Shown here piece after piece: positions 56,301-64,000 of a DNA stretch of 64,000 bases. The notes under the pieces are model-generated. The model was not told the DNA's origin and searched no databases. It saw nothing but the letters and a program-made list of their open reading frames with translations. The translations under genes were made by a program, and so were the position numbers. The stretch covers positions 1,116,001 to 1,180,000 of the forward strand of contig CAKMXJ010000002.1 of assembly GCA_928724745.1 (NCBI GenBank), read 5' to 3'. This DNA comes from Anthracocystis setariae (Eukaryota > Basidiomycota > Ustilaginomycetes > Ustilaginales > Ustilaginaceae). Within the stretch, counting starts at the first letter, position 1; each line of letters opens with the position of its first letter.

Positions 56301-57619
56301 CTCGTGTTGGTGGACTGAGTCGAGACATCTCCGGATGGGAGCGTTGCATTGGTAGTGACGAGGTCGAACTCGCTGTCGAGGGCTGCTGGACGAATGATGG
56401 TGACGTTGCCTGTCAGCGTTGACCAAGCCGCTTGTTTGAAGAATGGATAGGCGAATTCGGGCCAGCGCACAGCGATCATCGAGATGGCAGCTACGAACTG
56501 AGTATGCAGAAGGATGTCCCAACACCCTGGCGTTGCAAAGCGAAGCAGTGCTGCGCTGATGGGGAGCTTTTGACCGCTGAGCGCCGAGACCAAAGTAGGT
56601 GCCAGGGCATCTCTGAAGAATCTTGGCTGGCCGCCTTCTCTGGCCTTGTTTTTGAACGCCCTGGCTCGCGAAGTGATGGCGCAAAAGATGCGACCGAGCG
56701 AGGTCACGACAAAGTAGGCAAGGACGAGAGCGATGGGACCCCAGAACATGAGAGACCAGTACCACTTGTGCTCATCGTACGGAGTCGCGTACACCTCGAT
56801 GCAGGCAATGTCGAGGGGCGGGCTGGAAGTGTCACTAAGTCGAATGCGAGTCCAAAGGGTACCAAGCGTATAGGTGTCGTTGAGAGGCACGCCGACGCCG
56901 AGTGAGACCTGACCAGGACCGTAAAGGCAACCTGCAGGCTGGATGGCGATGCCGTTGACTACGGTGCCGTTCGGATCTGGCGCGACGGGGTAGAGACTGT
57001 CGCAGAGATACGAGTCGTTGCGGAAGACGTTGAAAGTGAGGAACTCTGTTTGAACTGTGAGTGTACTGAGAAGGTTTGGCGAGGCGTTGGTGTTGACCGT
57101 CCTGCCTTGCGAATCGGTTGCACCTACGGCGAGGATGCGCAAGACGCCGGATTTGTAGGTATTCTGATCAGAGAGGATGCGGCTGCTGCCGAGGTCGGGA
57201 TCGAACTGGGTATATACGGCAGAGATGTTGATGCGCAAGGAGGGGTCGACGTAGTTGACCTCGTTAGCTGGGCAACCGGTAAAGTAGACATCCTTCATGC
57301 GAGCCGTGACTCTTTGGGAAAGCTCATCGTACGCGGATGGGATTGGACGTTGAAGCAGAAAGGGAACTTGGGGACCTGAGAGTTGCAATTCGGGGATGGT
57401 GGTGCTGGTGACTTCGGGTGAGTTGCGAGTGGCGGTGGGATCGGATGAGCCAGGCGTTCTCGTTGCTGCGTTGAGCGACGCTGAGCCGGTGGTGAGTGTG
57501 ACGACCTCTGTGACGGTTTGCGCTGCTGTCAAGTTGCAAAGCAAGCCGAGCAGCAATGCTAATAAGCCACATCGGAACCACGCCGATGGACGGTCTCTGC
57601 GCAGAGGCGCGCGAATCAT
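53375..57619 (-). CDS. FLC/TRP-like polytopic membrane protein
   Basis: 1414 residues, ATG at 57619, no intron. A signal peptide (CGLLALLLGLLCNLTAAQ) leads into a luminal/extracellular Cys-containing region (about 70-275) with several N-glycosylation sites, resembling the ML-like domain of fungal TRP proteins. From about 283 to 790 there are around nine membrane segments, including WYWSLMFWGPIALVLAYF, TIWFFIVAAIVALSLLAWI and LRIITAILVLLLSPLVNLG. The remaining ~620 residues are a disordered, Ser-rich cytosolic tail with an acidic run (DSDSDDDDDDDV). The layout matches the fungal TRP/Flc/Pkd2-like family, implicated in calcium signalling, cell-wall integrity and FAD transport. Which member it is cannot be told from sequence alone. 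Confidence 0.75.
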   Translation of the reverse strand: MIRAPLRRDRPSAWFRCGLLALLLGLLCNLTAAQTVTEVVTLTTGSASLNAATRTPGSSDPTATRNSPEVTSTTIPELQLSGPQVPFLLQRPIPSAYDELSQRVTARMKDVYFTGCPANEVNYVDPSLRINISAVYTQFDPDLGSSRILSDQNTYKSGVLRILAVGATDSQGRTVNTNASPNLLSTLTVQTEFLTFNVFRNDSYLCDSLYPVAPDPNGTVVNGIAIQPAGCLYGPGQVSLGVGVPLNDTYTLGTLWTRIRLSDTSSPPLDIACIEVYATPYDEHKWYWSLMFWGPIALVLAYFVVTSLGRIFCAITSRARAFKNKAREGGQPRFFRDALAPTLVSALSGQKLPISAALLRFATPGCWDILLHTQFVAAISMIAVRWPEFAYPFFKQAAWSTLTGNVTIIRPAALDSEFDLVTTNATLPSGDVSTQSTNTSSPLYMNQDALRRLLNLDGARAGMEAYAHTVGLRTRDLFGTCLTIWFFIVAAIVALSLLAWIIDSVHDTVFRFQKRREDGYNLNLPDRRAAADTKEAVDEDEPSSSLSRSGGYRFIGKRGKRLFGSSDNLLHLRMLHGNILRAIFLFHLPITIFTTYQMANADIFSPTSVGLAGLAFAFLSVLAPVYAIFCISRAPTAKLYDSIDTMSAFGPIYNTYSPGSQLFCAVDFARTLVLGVVIGAGQASGSAQAIIILVFEIMFALACSLWLPWGDGAMMGPVSFVASVLRIITAILVLLLSPLVNLGRAPIGWMTYVVLLIQAILYVGAGLILVVKIVEGLVRLIGRASFDERASPRTSGLGGAIRKIKRRKEKLQLNKNKGKRASAVLMPLNRSASTNTNTLMYTNVGKEGSTGSNTPAVPSSPRKLSTSMPANLNRLSMHSRQASFASHLDSQLQGRRSPADLLADGNSPYSMYFKGDPNDEGYIMAAMPPSLVNGRAVSPPPHMQQWNGRQSPPPAQSGFVRMGGGRASDTSPYQTLQSPGGAGSARPVSSGSMGERMSPTQQFLSMPPQRRARPQSQSAMDYFDAHRRSVTPSSGLEDAIGLSSTEAAARNATMRRYSQGTQMRPSQSIAGMMAVDEEGQPVQQPVKKQQKGKFWKRNGGGGVRSDSDSDDDDDDDVLAPTKSRGGWRGISKMSTAMSSLAARLGGKGSIAEQGNTSLEPPASEADGSGPRSKGFEVVRPQRPARSSAAAEKRLDSTALAAATASAGRAEPSPTPTAVSDMMPARSQSRSGLGSAADAYANTGYDVAGGGRRSAGDALDEFDASTGTLPPGAAQQALLLPYRTTGRPVSASFTPSSSKPKLDEDMFWVSSSRPQSHISRPASTSSRILPSISGDNTRDSRQQVSTSTSWSMGRIAEPMQAEVVNVESSSEGGTPGTASAHAPQLMLGLETFTAAGAADESGEEQFWDAAQAYNS

Positions 57620-59662
57620 CTTTTCGGAAGATGCGCGTGCTCGAGATACCAGACTCGGATGGGAGGGATCTGACTAGCAGCAATGGCTTTGGGACGAGAG
57701 AGAGCTCGAAGTGGAAAGCATGAAACGGATATACTACCTCGACATGTCGTTCGGAGAGGATGGCTGGGGCTTAAAATGTAGTAGTCAGTCGCGATGGGCA
57801 CTGGTAGATGAACCTGCAAGTCGCCGTAGTGAGCAGTCAAGGAGGCGGCGTCGACGATAGTATTCCGGTGTTTTGCACTGAGCCACCAAGGAAGATGCAG
57901 TTTAGTAGTGTTGATGGTGGGCGGCAAGAAAGGCGAACGTGTCGGATAGCGATGATGCTGATGACAGGATGAGGTTGAGGTGGTGAAATGGTGACAGCAG
58001 CGGCAGCAGCAGCAAGAACATGATACAAGAATCTTGATACTGTTTTGTGCAGTGTTTCGTACTGCAGATGCAATAAAGGTTTCTTATAATAAAAAAAATA
58101 AAAGAAAAAGAAAAAGAAAAAGAAAAAAAGGCAACTCAAGGGAGCTCGATGGTCTTTTCGCACTCGCGATCGTCGTCGACAACATGGCTGACATGGCGGG
58201 CCGGGTGGTGTGCAAGCATTAATAATGTAAGTTCTAGATTGGTTCTTTTTTTCGCAAGATTGGTGGTACTGTCAGATGTTTGCATCTTTGCAACGTCTGC
58301 TCGCTCTGCAACTAGCGTCAAGCATGGGGAATGCAGGGTCGCCCATTGATGCTGTCGACTGTACACTAGCAAGTAAGTCACGCAAAACTTCCAAGAAGAT
58401 GGTTGCGATACTTGTCGCTGTACTCGGATTCCGCATGCACAAGCACAATAGGAAGAAAGAGCCGGGGGGGGGGGTTTCAAGACGGAGGATGACAAGTGAG
58501 TGGGCAGAGGCTTGCGGTTCAGCGAAAAAAGGTACCGACGAATGCATGCAACTAGACAGGCGGGCAGTGCAACCATTACGCCTCGTTGGCATCATTGTCG
58601 GCATCTCCTGTATCCCATCCCTTTGCGACTTGTGCCGTAGCAGGAAAAGATTTCGACGAACGCCATGGCAACTGACACTGACATCGTCTCGCATGCCGAA
58701 AGAAATTTCGAGTAGTGGCATCCGACTTTTTTTTTTTTTTTTTTTTTCAAATTGGGCAATCTGCCCTGTTGTTGTTGTTTTTGTTGTTGTCCTCCAACGG
58801 GGCTTGCGGGCTCTGAAGCGAGCTTCACGTGTAAAAAAAAACCCACACAATCACACCGCACAGAGTCACTGTACTGGTATAGTGCTGTACTAAAGTATAA
58901 TCATCATGCAGCTGCGGGAGTGCGCGCATTCTGGTTGTCACGCCAACCGTAAGGCCTGCAGCGCAGTACAGCACAGCGCAACGTCAACCCACCAACCCCC
59001 CCCCCCCCAAACTAGATCCCAATCGATCGATCAACCCTTCCTCTCATCTCATCTCAGCTTACGACATGGCGACGCGGACGGAAAAGCTGTCGAAACAATT
59101 GCGCTGTGAATGAGGCATGGATGGAGGAGATTGAGAGGGTGCATGGGTTGTGGTGGGAGCCGCGAGCGGGGGGGGCATGTAGTCGTCGGGTGCCCGAACA
59201 AATGCGATCAGTGGCTGGCTGGCTGGCTGCACTGCTGTCCGATGCTGAATTTCCTTTGCCGCTCTCGTTGGTGGTGTTGCTCTGCTCGTCTTTGCCAAGC
59301 CTTGGGGCATGGAAACGACAGAATGTTTGCGCTCCACTATCGTCGCCTTGCATGGAACCCCTCATCCCCACATCAGTCTTATCCTACAGCACGATATCGT
59401 ACGGTCCAGTGGATGGATTTCGCATTTGGCCAAGTGTACAGTCCATTCGTAGCCGCCACGAAAAGGGTGGGTTTTGGATAACTGAGACATGGCTGAAACT
59501 ATCGAGAGGCGCTTAGCATTTTTGACAGTTTGCCAACGCTGTCTCTCTTTTTTTTTTTTTGGAGCGGGTTTTGAAACTGTTAGAGCTGGGGGGCTTGTTG
59601 AGAACGATTCCGATGCCCGATTATCGTTATCCTTTGCCTCCTCCTCCTACCCGCTGTGCGGA
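57620..59662. other. Intergenic region with homopolymers
   Basis: About 2 kb with an AAAAAG-type repeat (about 58088-58130), G11 (58464-58474), T21 (58727-58747) and C13 (58996-59008). Short frames here cross the homopolymers and have no motif. I see no gene; it includes the TRP-like promoter and the STE14 3' region. Confidence 0.55.
58727..58747. repeat. Poly-T tract (T21)
   Basis: Twenty-one uninterrupted T. Confidence 0.9.
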
Positions 59663-60619
59663 CTAGATGAAAGGCAATCCTGTCCCCGTCCTCTTCCTAT
59701 ACTCCACATACTTGTCTCCAAAGAACTGCACCAAGTACGCCTCCTCGTTCCTGATCCTTCTGCTGAAAAAGTACCACAAAGTCGCCACAAAGCCGACCAA
59801 GGCCACCTTGTTACCCAGCAACACCTGAGTTCCGATGGCCCAGTAGAAAAACCCTACGTAGCTCGGGTGCCTCGTCCACGCATACACGCCCGTCGTCACC
59901 AATTCGTGGTCATCACGCTTCCTATCCGCAAGAATGTGCGAAAAGTTGTTGTGCGCATGGATCATCGCAAGACTCCTCAACCCCTGTCCGACCACCACCA
60001 TCGCCAACCCAGCGACGTTCAGCACACCTACACCCTTGCTTCGCGGATACACATATGCAGTAATCGAGAACTCGATGAGCGCGACGATGTGCGCGATGTG
60101 GTAGTGCGCGCCGTTGTTGAGCAGGAAGCTGTCCGAGAACAGACGCGTCGGGTTGTAGCTCGCCGTGACGGTGAACTCGAGCATGTGGAAGATGACCCAG
60201 CAGAGCAGGTAGAGGCTGAGTTGAGGTAGCGCGTACCAGGAGGATGTCTGTGAGTCCGAGGTCGCTGTCGAGGTTTGACCGAGGAGGAAGGAGAGACTGC
60301 GGGGGAGTACGAGGCCGAAGAGGATGCCAAGCGGGAATGCGGTGATGGCGACCTGGAGAGTTGCAGGCGCATACGCGGCGGGAATCATGTACTGCCTAGT
60401 GTACTTGTCGCCGATCCAGCCCAGCCACGACTGGGTGGCAGGATTAGCAGGAGCTACATAGCCGCGCTTGTTGGTCGGCACAGCAACGTTGTGGGCCTGC
60501 GCATCAGCGCTGGTGGCGGATGAAGCCATCGAATCGGACATGTTGTCGTCGACGCTTGAGCCGTGCAGTGTAGAGTCGACAGAGCAGCTTGAATCTGTGC
60601 GATCCATGACGGTCGACAT
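59663..60619 (-). CDS. STE14: Protein-S-isoprenylcysteine O-methyltransferase
   Basis: 318 residues, ATG at 60619. It methylates the C-terminal prenylcysteine of CaaX proteins (Ras, Rho, lipopeptide pheromone precursors) at the ER membrane, using S-adenosylmethionine. Evidence: several hydrophobic segments and the C-terminal ICMT signature DHELVTTGVYAWTRHPSYVG, followed by FFYWAIGTQVLLGN and the RNEEAYLVQFFGDKYVEYRKRT block that forms the cofactor and substrate site. The first ~55 residues are Ser-rich and disordered, longer than in yeast. It is divergent from MED21, sharing about 440 bp of promoter. In smuts it should be needed for pheromone maturation; that is inference from the family. Confidence 0.94.
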   Translation of the reverse strand: MSTVMDRTDSSCSVDSTLHGSSVDDNMSDSMASSATSADAQAHNVAVPTNKRGYVAPANPATQSWLGWIGDKYTRQYMIPAAYAPATLQVAITAFPLGILFGLVLPRSLSFLLGQTSTATSDSQTSSWYALPQLSLYLLCWVIFHMLEFTVTASYNPTRLFSDSFLLNNGAHYHIAHIVALIEFSITAYVYPRSKGVGVLNVAGLAMVVVGQGLRSLAMIHAHNNFSHILADRKRDDHELVTTGVYAWTRHPSYVGFFYWAIGTQVLLGNKVALVGFVATLWYFFSRRIRNEEAYLVQFFGDKYVEYRKRTGTGLPFI

Positions 60620-61063
60620 GGTTGTGAGAAGTCAATCGTTAGTCGATGTGAGAGAGAAGAGGAAGTAGAGACTTGGGCTTAGCGTCTGCTTTATATCCTC
60701 GTCCTATATTGCGCATTGCCACTCACGAACAGCAAATCCTTCACGGCATGATTCGAGTAAACGACAATGGCGAACGAAAGAAAGGAAGCCCTTTGTTCGA
60801 GGCAAGACCGTGGGAGAAGCGAGTTTGGAATGAAACGTATCGTCAGAACATGAAAGGGGAGAGGGAGGATTTCAGGGTCCAAACGATTCGGACTCCTTTG
60901 TTGCATTCTGTTTTGGGGGTTCAGTGTGGGAACTTTGACCAAGAAACTCGGAACTCGGCGTTTGGCAACTGCTTGCTTGACCTTGTCCCATTCTCCACTC
61001 GACTCGCCTCGGCACACCATCCTTCCCACCAATGTCAACGACCTCGACCTTGCCTCGCCCACG
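60620..61063. promoter_or_regulatory. Shared promoter region of STE14 and MED21
   Basis: About 440 bp between the two start codons. An out-of-frame ATG at 61032 precedes the MED21 start and could form an overlapping upstream ORF. No clear TATA box. Confidence 0.45.
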
Positions 61064-61543
61064 ATGGATCTCCTCACCCAACTCGATTCCGACATCGACC
61101 TCCTCCTCAAAATCATGTCCTCCTCCATCTCGTTCATCTCGCGCAAAGCCAAACACCAACCGCTCCCCTCCTCCACCATCCCACTAACCATCCTCGGCAA
61201 AACCGAAGCCATCGACCCTCCCGAAATGTCGTCTGCCATCACCGAACTCGTCTCGGACCTCGTCGAAAAAGCCCAATCCATCCGAAACATCATCCTCCAC
61301 CTCCCCACACAACAATCCCTCGGCGGAGACCTCGACCTCCACTCCCACCTCACCCAACTCCAACACCAAATCAACCTCACCAACACACAGTACATCCACG
61401 CCGTCGACGAGGTTAAGGAGCTACAGCAAGAGGTGAGACAGCTGCTCGAGGTCGTATGCGATCAGGCAACCTCGGGTAGAGCTTCGTTGGTGAAGGAATT
61501 GGAGTCCACACCACAGATGCAAAACATCGACGCACACACATGA
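61064..61543 (+). CDS. MED21: Mediator subunit 21
   Basis: 159 residues from ATG 61064, chosen because MDLLTQLDSDIDLLLKIMSSSISFI matches the conserved MED21 start; the frame is open upstream without an ATG. MED21 (Srb7 in yeast) pairs with MED7 in the Mediator middle module and contacts the RNA polymerase II machinery. The protein is mostly helical, with a linker (residues about 32-50) and a C-terminal coiled coil (LTQLQHQINLTNTQYIHAVDEVKELQQEVRQLLE). Usual family length is about 130-150. It converges with the Sec39-domain gene, with only 92 bp between stop codons. Confidence 0.85.
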   Translation: MDLLTQLDSDIDLLLKIMSSSISFISRKAKHQPLPSSTIPLTILGKTEAIDPPEMSSAITELVSDLVEKAQSIRNIILHLPTQQSLGGDLDLHSHLTQLQHQINLTNTQYIHAVDEVKELQQEVRQLLEVVCDQATSGRASLVKELESTPQMQNIDAHT

Positions 61544-61635
61544 CACTTCAACCAACGACAACACTACTTGATCCATGCACTATACTGTAACACCATTCTG
61601 ATCACATCGCATTGCATTGCATATCATATCGACTT

Positions 61636-64000
61636 TCAGCGACCATCGCCACCTTCGCCAATCAACCACCCTACACCTCTGCTCAGTGAAAACCCGCCAA
61701 ACCCTTGCGCCTGCGCCTGCGCCTGCCCCTGTCCTTGCGCTCCACCTGCCTCGTCGTTCTTGTTCCTCTGATCCGACTTCCACCCCAAAAAGTCCCTGGC
61801 AGCCCTGGCAGCCCGAACCGCCCTCTCTGCTGGATCCACATACCCGCCTCCTCCTCCTCCACTGCCGCCTCCCGCTGCGGCACCGGACACCGAGTCGAAG
61901 TCGAACAACCTCGCTGTGCGTGCATCCACCTCCCCCTCCCCCTCCCTCTCCCCCTCCGCCACCCTCGCTCTCACCTCTCCCCTTGGATTCGCATCCCCGC
62001 CCGATGGACTCCCGAAGTACGACAGGGGCGAGAACGACAGCGGCAGTAGATTGGCAGCTGTGCCCACGAGACCGGCACCGACACTCGCGGCGGTGTGCGC
62101 ACTGATCAGATCGCCCACCCCCCTGGTCCCTACCCACCCACCCACAGCACTCGCCTTCTTGGTCGATGCGAACATCTTGCCCTCTTCCAACTCGCGCACC
62201 AACTGCTGATCCAGCATCTGCCACTGCCGTAACATCGCGCCCAACTGACTCGCCGGACATAACGTCATGGCATGCGCCAGCATCGAGATGCGAGACGGCG
62301 TGTCTTCCCACAAAGGATGCTTGGATAGCTGCAAGCAGCTCTTCCACCCCAACTCGAGCGCTGCAGGCAACATGGTTGTTAGGGTCGATTTGGTCGAGGA
62401 AGACGAAGAAGACGATGCGCGGGTTCGAAGTACCGCGACCTTATCCACGAGTCGTTGGCAGAATGCGAATGCATCTTCAAAGTCCTCGGCCGATGTAGCA
62501 CTATCAGCAAGCATAGCAAGCGTACGCGCCTCGATCATGGTCTTCTCTGACGGCGAAAGCCCCCACGTCCTCTCGCCTCCCTCCGCCCCCGCCTCCTTAT
62601 CGTCAACCTCGGTGAGACCCGAACCAATCGCACACAACCGGTTAGCGAGATCCAACACGAGCTCCGGCGAACGATGCGCATCCCCTTGCGTCGCCAACAA
62701 TCGCGCCACCAACTCCATCTTATCCTTCGTCTCCCGAATCTCCCTCGGCTCGATCGGCTGCCCCGGTCGCGCAATCGACTTGATCTTGAACGAGCTCAGC
62801 CGGCACGCCGCTTCGATAAACTCCCTCTGCAGCGTCGCGCGGACGCAAGACGCGGGAAGCGCGGCGAGCACTTGGAGTGCCAATCTAACCTGCTTCGTCC
62901 GCGTCGAGGCCACCGAGCCTTGATCGAACAGATGGGTCGAAACGCTGAGGACGAGGTCTTCGAGCTGCGTCGACGTCAGCACACCGCTGGTGGTGCGTGA
63001 AGTGGACAGCGTGCGGTAGAGCTCCACGTCGCCCATGCGCAGGATCTGCGACAGAAGCGAGCGCACAGCGTGCTCTTGACTGATCCATCCGAACACCGCT
63101 TGCTGCCCGCACAGCGAGAGGAGCTGCGTGAACAGGTTGTCCCAACGCGCACGGAACTGGAGCGTCTTTGCGTCGAGGCCACCCGCTCGGTCGGTACGTC
63201 CACCAACGTGATCGGGAGGTGGAAAGGCTTCAATCGAATTGTCCAGAAGAATCTCAAATGCCCGCCTTTGTTGCTCCTGTGCTGTGCTTCTAGCCATACC
63301 GGCCTCTTGATGGTCACCGCCATATGCGGCCACCCAACAAAGATCGATCTCGGTCGAGATGTCGGTCCTGCTTCCGACCAGCTTCCACATCGAGCAAAGC
63401 CAGGCCATATGCTGGTGCATTTCTTGACCCAACGCCTGAGCATCATTCCGAGACAGGAGCGTCTGCAATTGGCATGCTGGAATGACACTGCGAGGATCGA
63501 AGCCAAGTGTGGTCCGCATGATGTCACCGACGTACGATCCGTTTGTCACATCACCGCTGTTCGTGCCACGAAGCAGACTGACAGTTTTAGTCGCATGGGT
63601 CAAGAAGGACCATGACGCAGTGAGGTTGATTGTGAAGCCTCCGACTGCAGGTCTGGCGTAGAGCGCAGTCGCAATGAGAGATGCCAGCTGAGATGAGGGC
63701 GATTTGGCGACTTGAGAAGCGGCGTTTTGAGAAATGATCTCGAGAACGAATTCGCGCATCGACGCGCTGTCGTTCGTATCGATCAGTTGACTCAGGCGTG
63801 AGAAGTCGTCAAATTCGACACTCGAGCTGAGTCGCTTTGCAAAATCCCGGCGAGATTCTTCGTTGGAGGGTAGAGCTGCTATTTGAGAAGCCAGACTTTG
63901 GATGGAGTCGAGGTCGAATCGCGGATCGCTTGTGGATCCAGACACGTTTTTGCTGCTACGATCCATCTGCGCAGTGCCGGGACGAGAAAGAGAGCTTCGA
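61636..64000 (-). CDS. Sec39-domain protein (Dsl1/NBAS-type tethering), partial at the window edge
   Basis: At least 776 residues from an ATG at 63966, but the frame stays open to the end of the window, so the N-terminus is probably outside or behind an intron (CAG just before the ATG resembles an acceptor). Alpha-helical throughout; near residues 532-590 CLQLSKHPLWEDTPSRISML and AHAMTLCPASQLGAMLRQW match the C-terminal end of the Sec39 domain, whose LTLCP block is diagnostic. Sec39 proteins form the Golgi-to-ER tether with Dsl1/Tip20 at the ER. The last ~130 residues are Gly/Ala/Gln-rich and disordered (AQGQGQAQAQAQ). Assignment rests mainly on that C-terminal block. Confidence 0.65.
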   Translation of the reverse strand, partial: RSSLSRPGTAQMDRSSKNVSGSTSDPRFDLDSIQSLASQIAALPSNEESRRDFAKRLSSSVEFDDFSRLSQLIDTNDSASMREFVLEIISQNAASQVAKSPSSQLASLIATALYARPAVGGFTINLTASWSFLTHATKTVSLLRGTNSGDVTNGSYVGDIMRTTLGFDPRSVIPACQLQTLLSRNDAQALGQEMHQHMAWLCSMWKLVGSRTDISTEIDLCWVAAYGGDHQEAGMARSTAQEQQRRAFEILLDNSIEAFPPPDHVGGRTDRAGGLDAKTLQFRARWDNLFTQLLSLCGQQAVFGWISQEHAVRSLLSQILRMGDVELYRTLSTSRTTSGVLTSTQLEDLVLSVSTHLFDQGSVASTRTKQVRLALQVLAALPASCVRATLQREFIEAACRLSSFKIKSIARPGQPIEPREIRETKDKMELVARLLATQGDAHRSPELVLDLANRLCAIGSGLTEVDDKEAGAEGGERTWGLSPSEKTMIEARTLAMLADSATSAEDFEDAFAFCQRLVDKVAVLRTRASSSSSSSTKSTLTTMLPAALELGWKSCLQLSKHPLWEDTPSRISMLAHAMTLCPASQLGAMLRQWQMLDQQLVRELEEGKMFASTKKASAVGGWVGTRGVGDLISAHTAASVGAGLVGTAANLLPLSFSPLSYFGSPSGGDANPRGEVRARVAEGEREGEGEVDARTARLFDFDSVSGAAAGGGSGGGGGGYVDPAERAVRAARAARDFLGWKSDQRNKNDEAGGAQGQGQAQAQAQGFGGFSLSRGVGWLIGEGGDGR

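Noticed and set aside
58276..58893. 205-codon frame on the plus strand in the TRP-STE14 intergenic region
   Set aside because: Crosses G11 and T21 homopolymers (Gly and Phe runs) and shows no domain.
60926..61063. Upstream in-frame extension of MED21
   Set aside because: No ATG in the extension, and the conserved MED21 N-terminus begins at 61064.

Overview
The window is nuclear DNA of a basidiomycete, most likely a smut fungus (Ustilaginomycotina). Genes are intron-poor and GC-rich at third codon positions, encode long Ser/Ala/Pro-rich disordered stretches, and include fungal families (Zn2Cys6 regulator, IML2/TTC39, FLC/TRP-like channel, SOF1, HAP2, MED21, STE14). The species assignment is inference; no rRNA or marker gene is present.

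Left arm (1-15394): SOF1 (+, three exons), HAP2/NF-YA (-), IML2-like (-) and a 1079-residue Zn2Cys6 factor (-), with intergenic DNA rich in homopolymers and simple repeats. Right arm (52958-64000): TRP/FLC-like membrane protein (-), STE14 isoprenylcysteine methyltransferase (-) divergent from MED21 (+), and a Sec39-domain gene (-) that is open at the right edge. These are ordinary housekeeping or regulatory genes.

The middle (15395-52957, 37.6 kb) is one nested stack of five LTR retrotransposons. Each is bounded by long terminal repeats and a target-site duplication that I could read. Element A (Ty3-like, minus strand, 196-bp LTRs, duplication GAATA) was the first insertion into the host; removing later insertions leaves about 5.66 kb. 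Into A went element B (minus, 350-bp LTRs, GCGTC), element C (plus, 211-bp LTRs, GCGT) and element D (plus, same family as B, CCGTA). Into B went element F (Ty1/copia, plus, 942-bp LTRs, GTAAC). A's reading frame is restored across all three junctions when the inserts and one duplication copy are removed, which confirms the reconstruction.

The most interesting part is what B, D and F carry beyond gag and pol. B and D both hold, between pol and the 3' LTR and on the opposite strand, a gene of about 620 codons with its own TATA box, a 78-nt intron at the same place and a cysteine cluster resembling a fungal Zn2Cys6 domain. F, from an unrelated superfamily, carries a sense-strand ORF after pol with a Cys-x2-Cys-x6-Cys pair of half-clusters. 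F is also strewn, in LTRs and in coding sequence, with about 16 variants of a 20-24 bp palindrome built on the half-site CAACAYTC. Element-encoded DNA-binding proteins acting on dispersed sites in the element is a testable hypothesis.

The four families also appear to use four different expression or priming devices: an in-frame UAG between gag and pol (A), a -1 frameshift heptamer plus hairpin (C), a single ORF with apparent self-priming (B/D), and priming by an initiator-tRNA half with the start codon inside the primer site (F).
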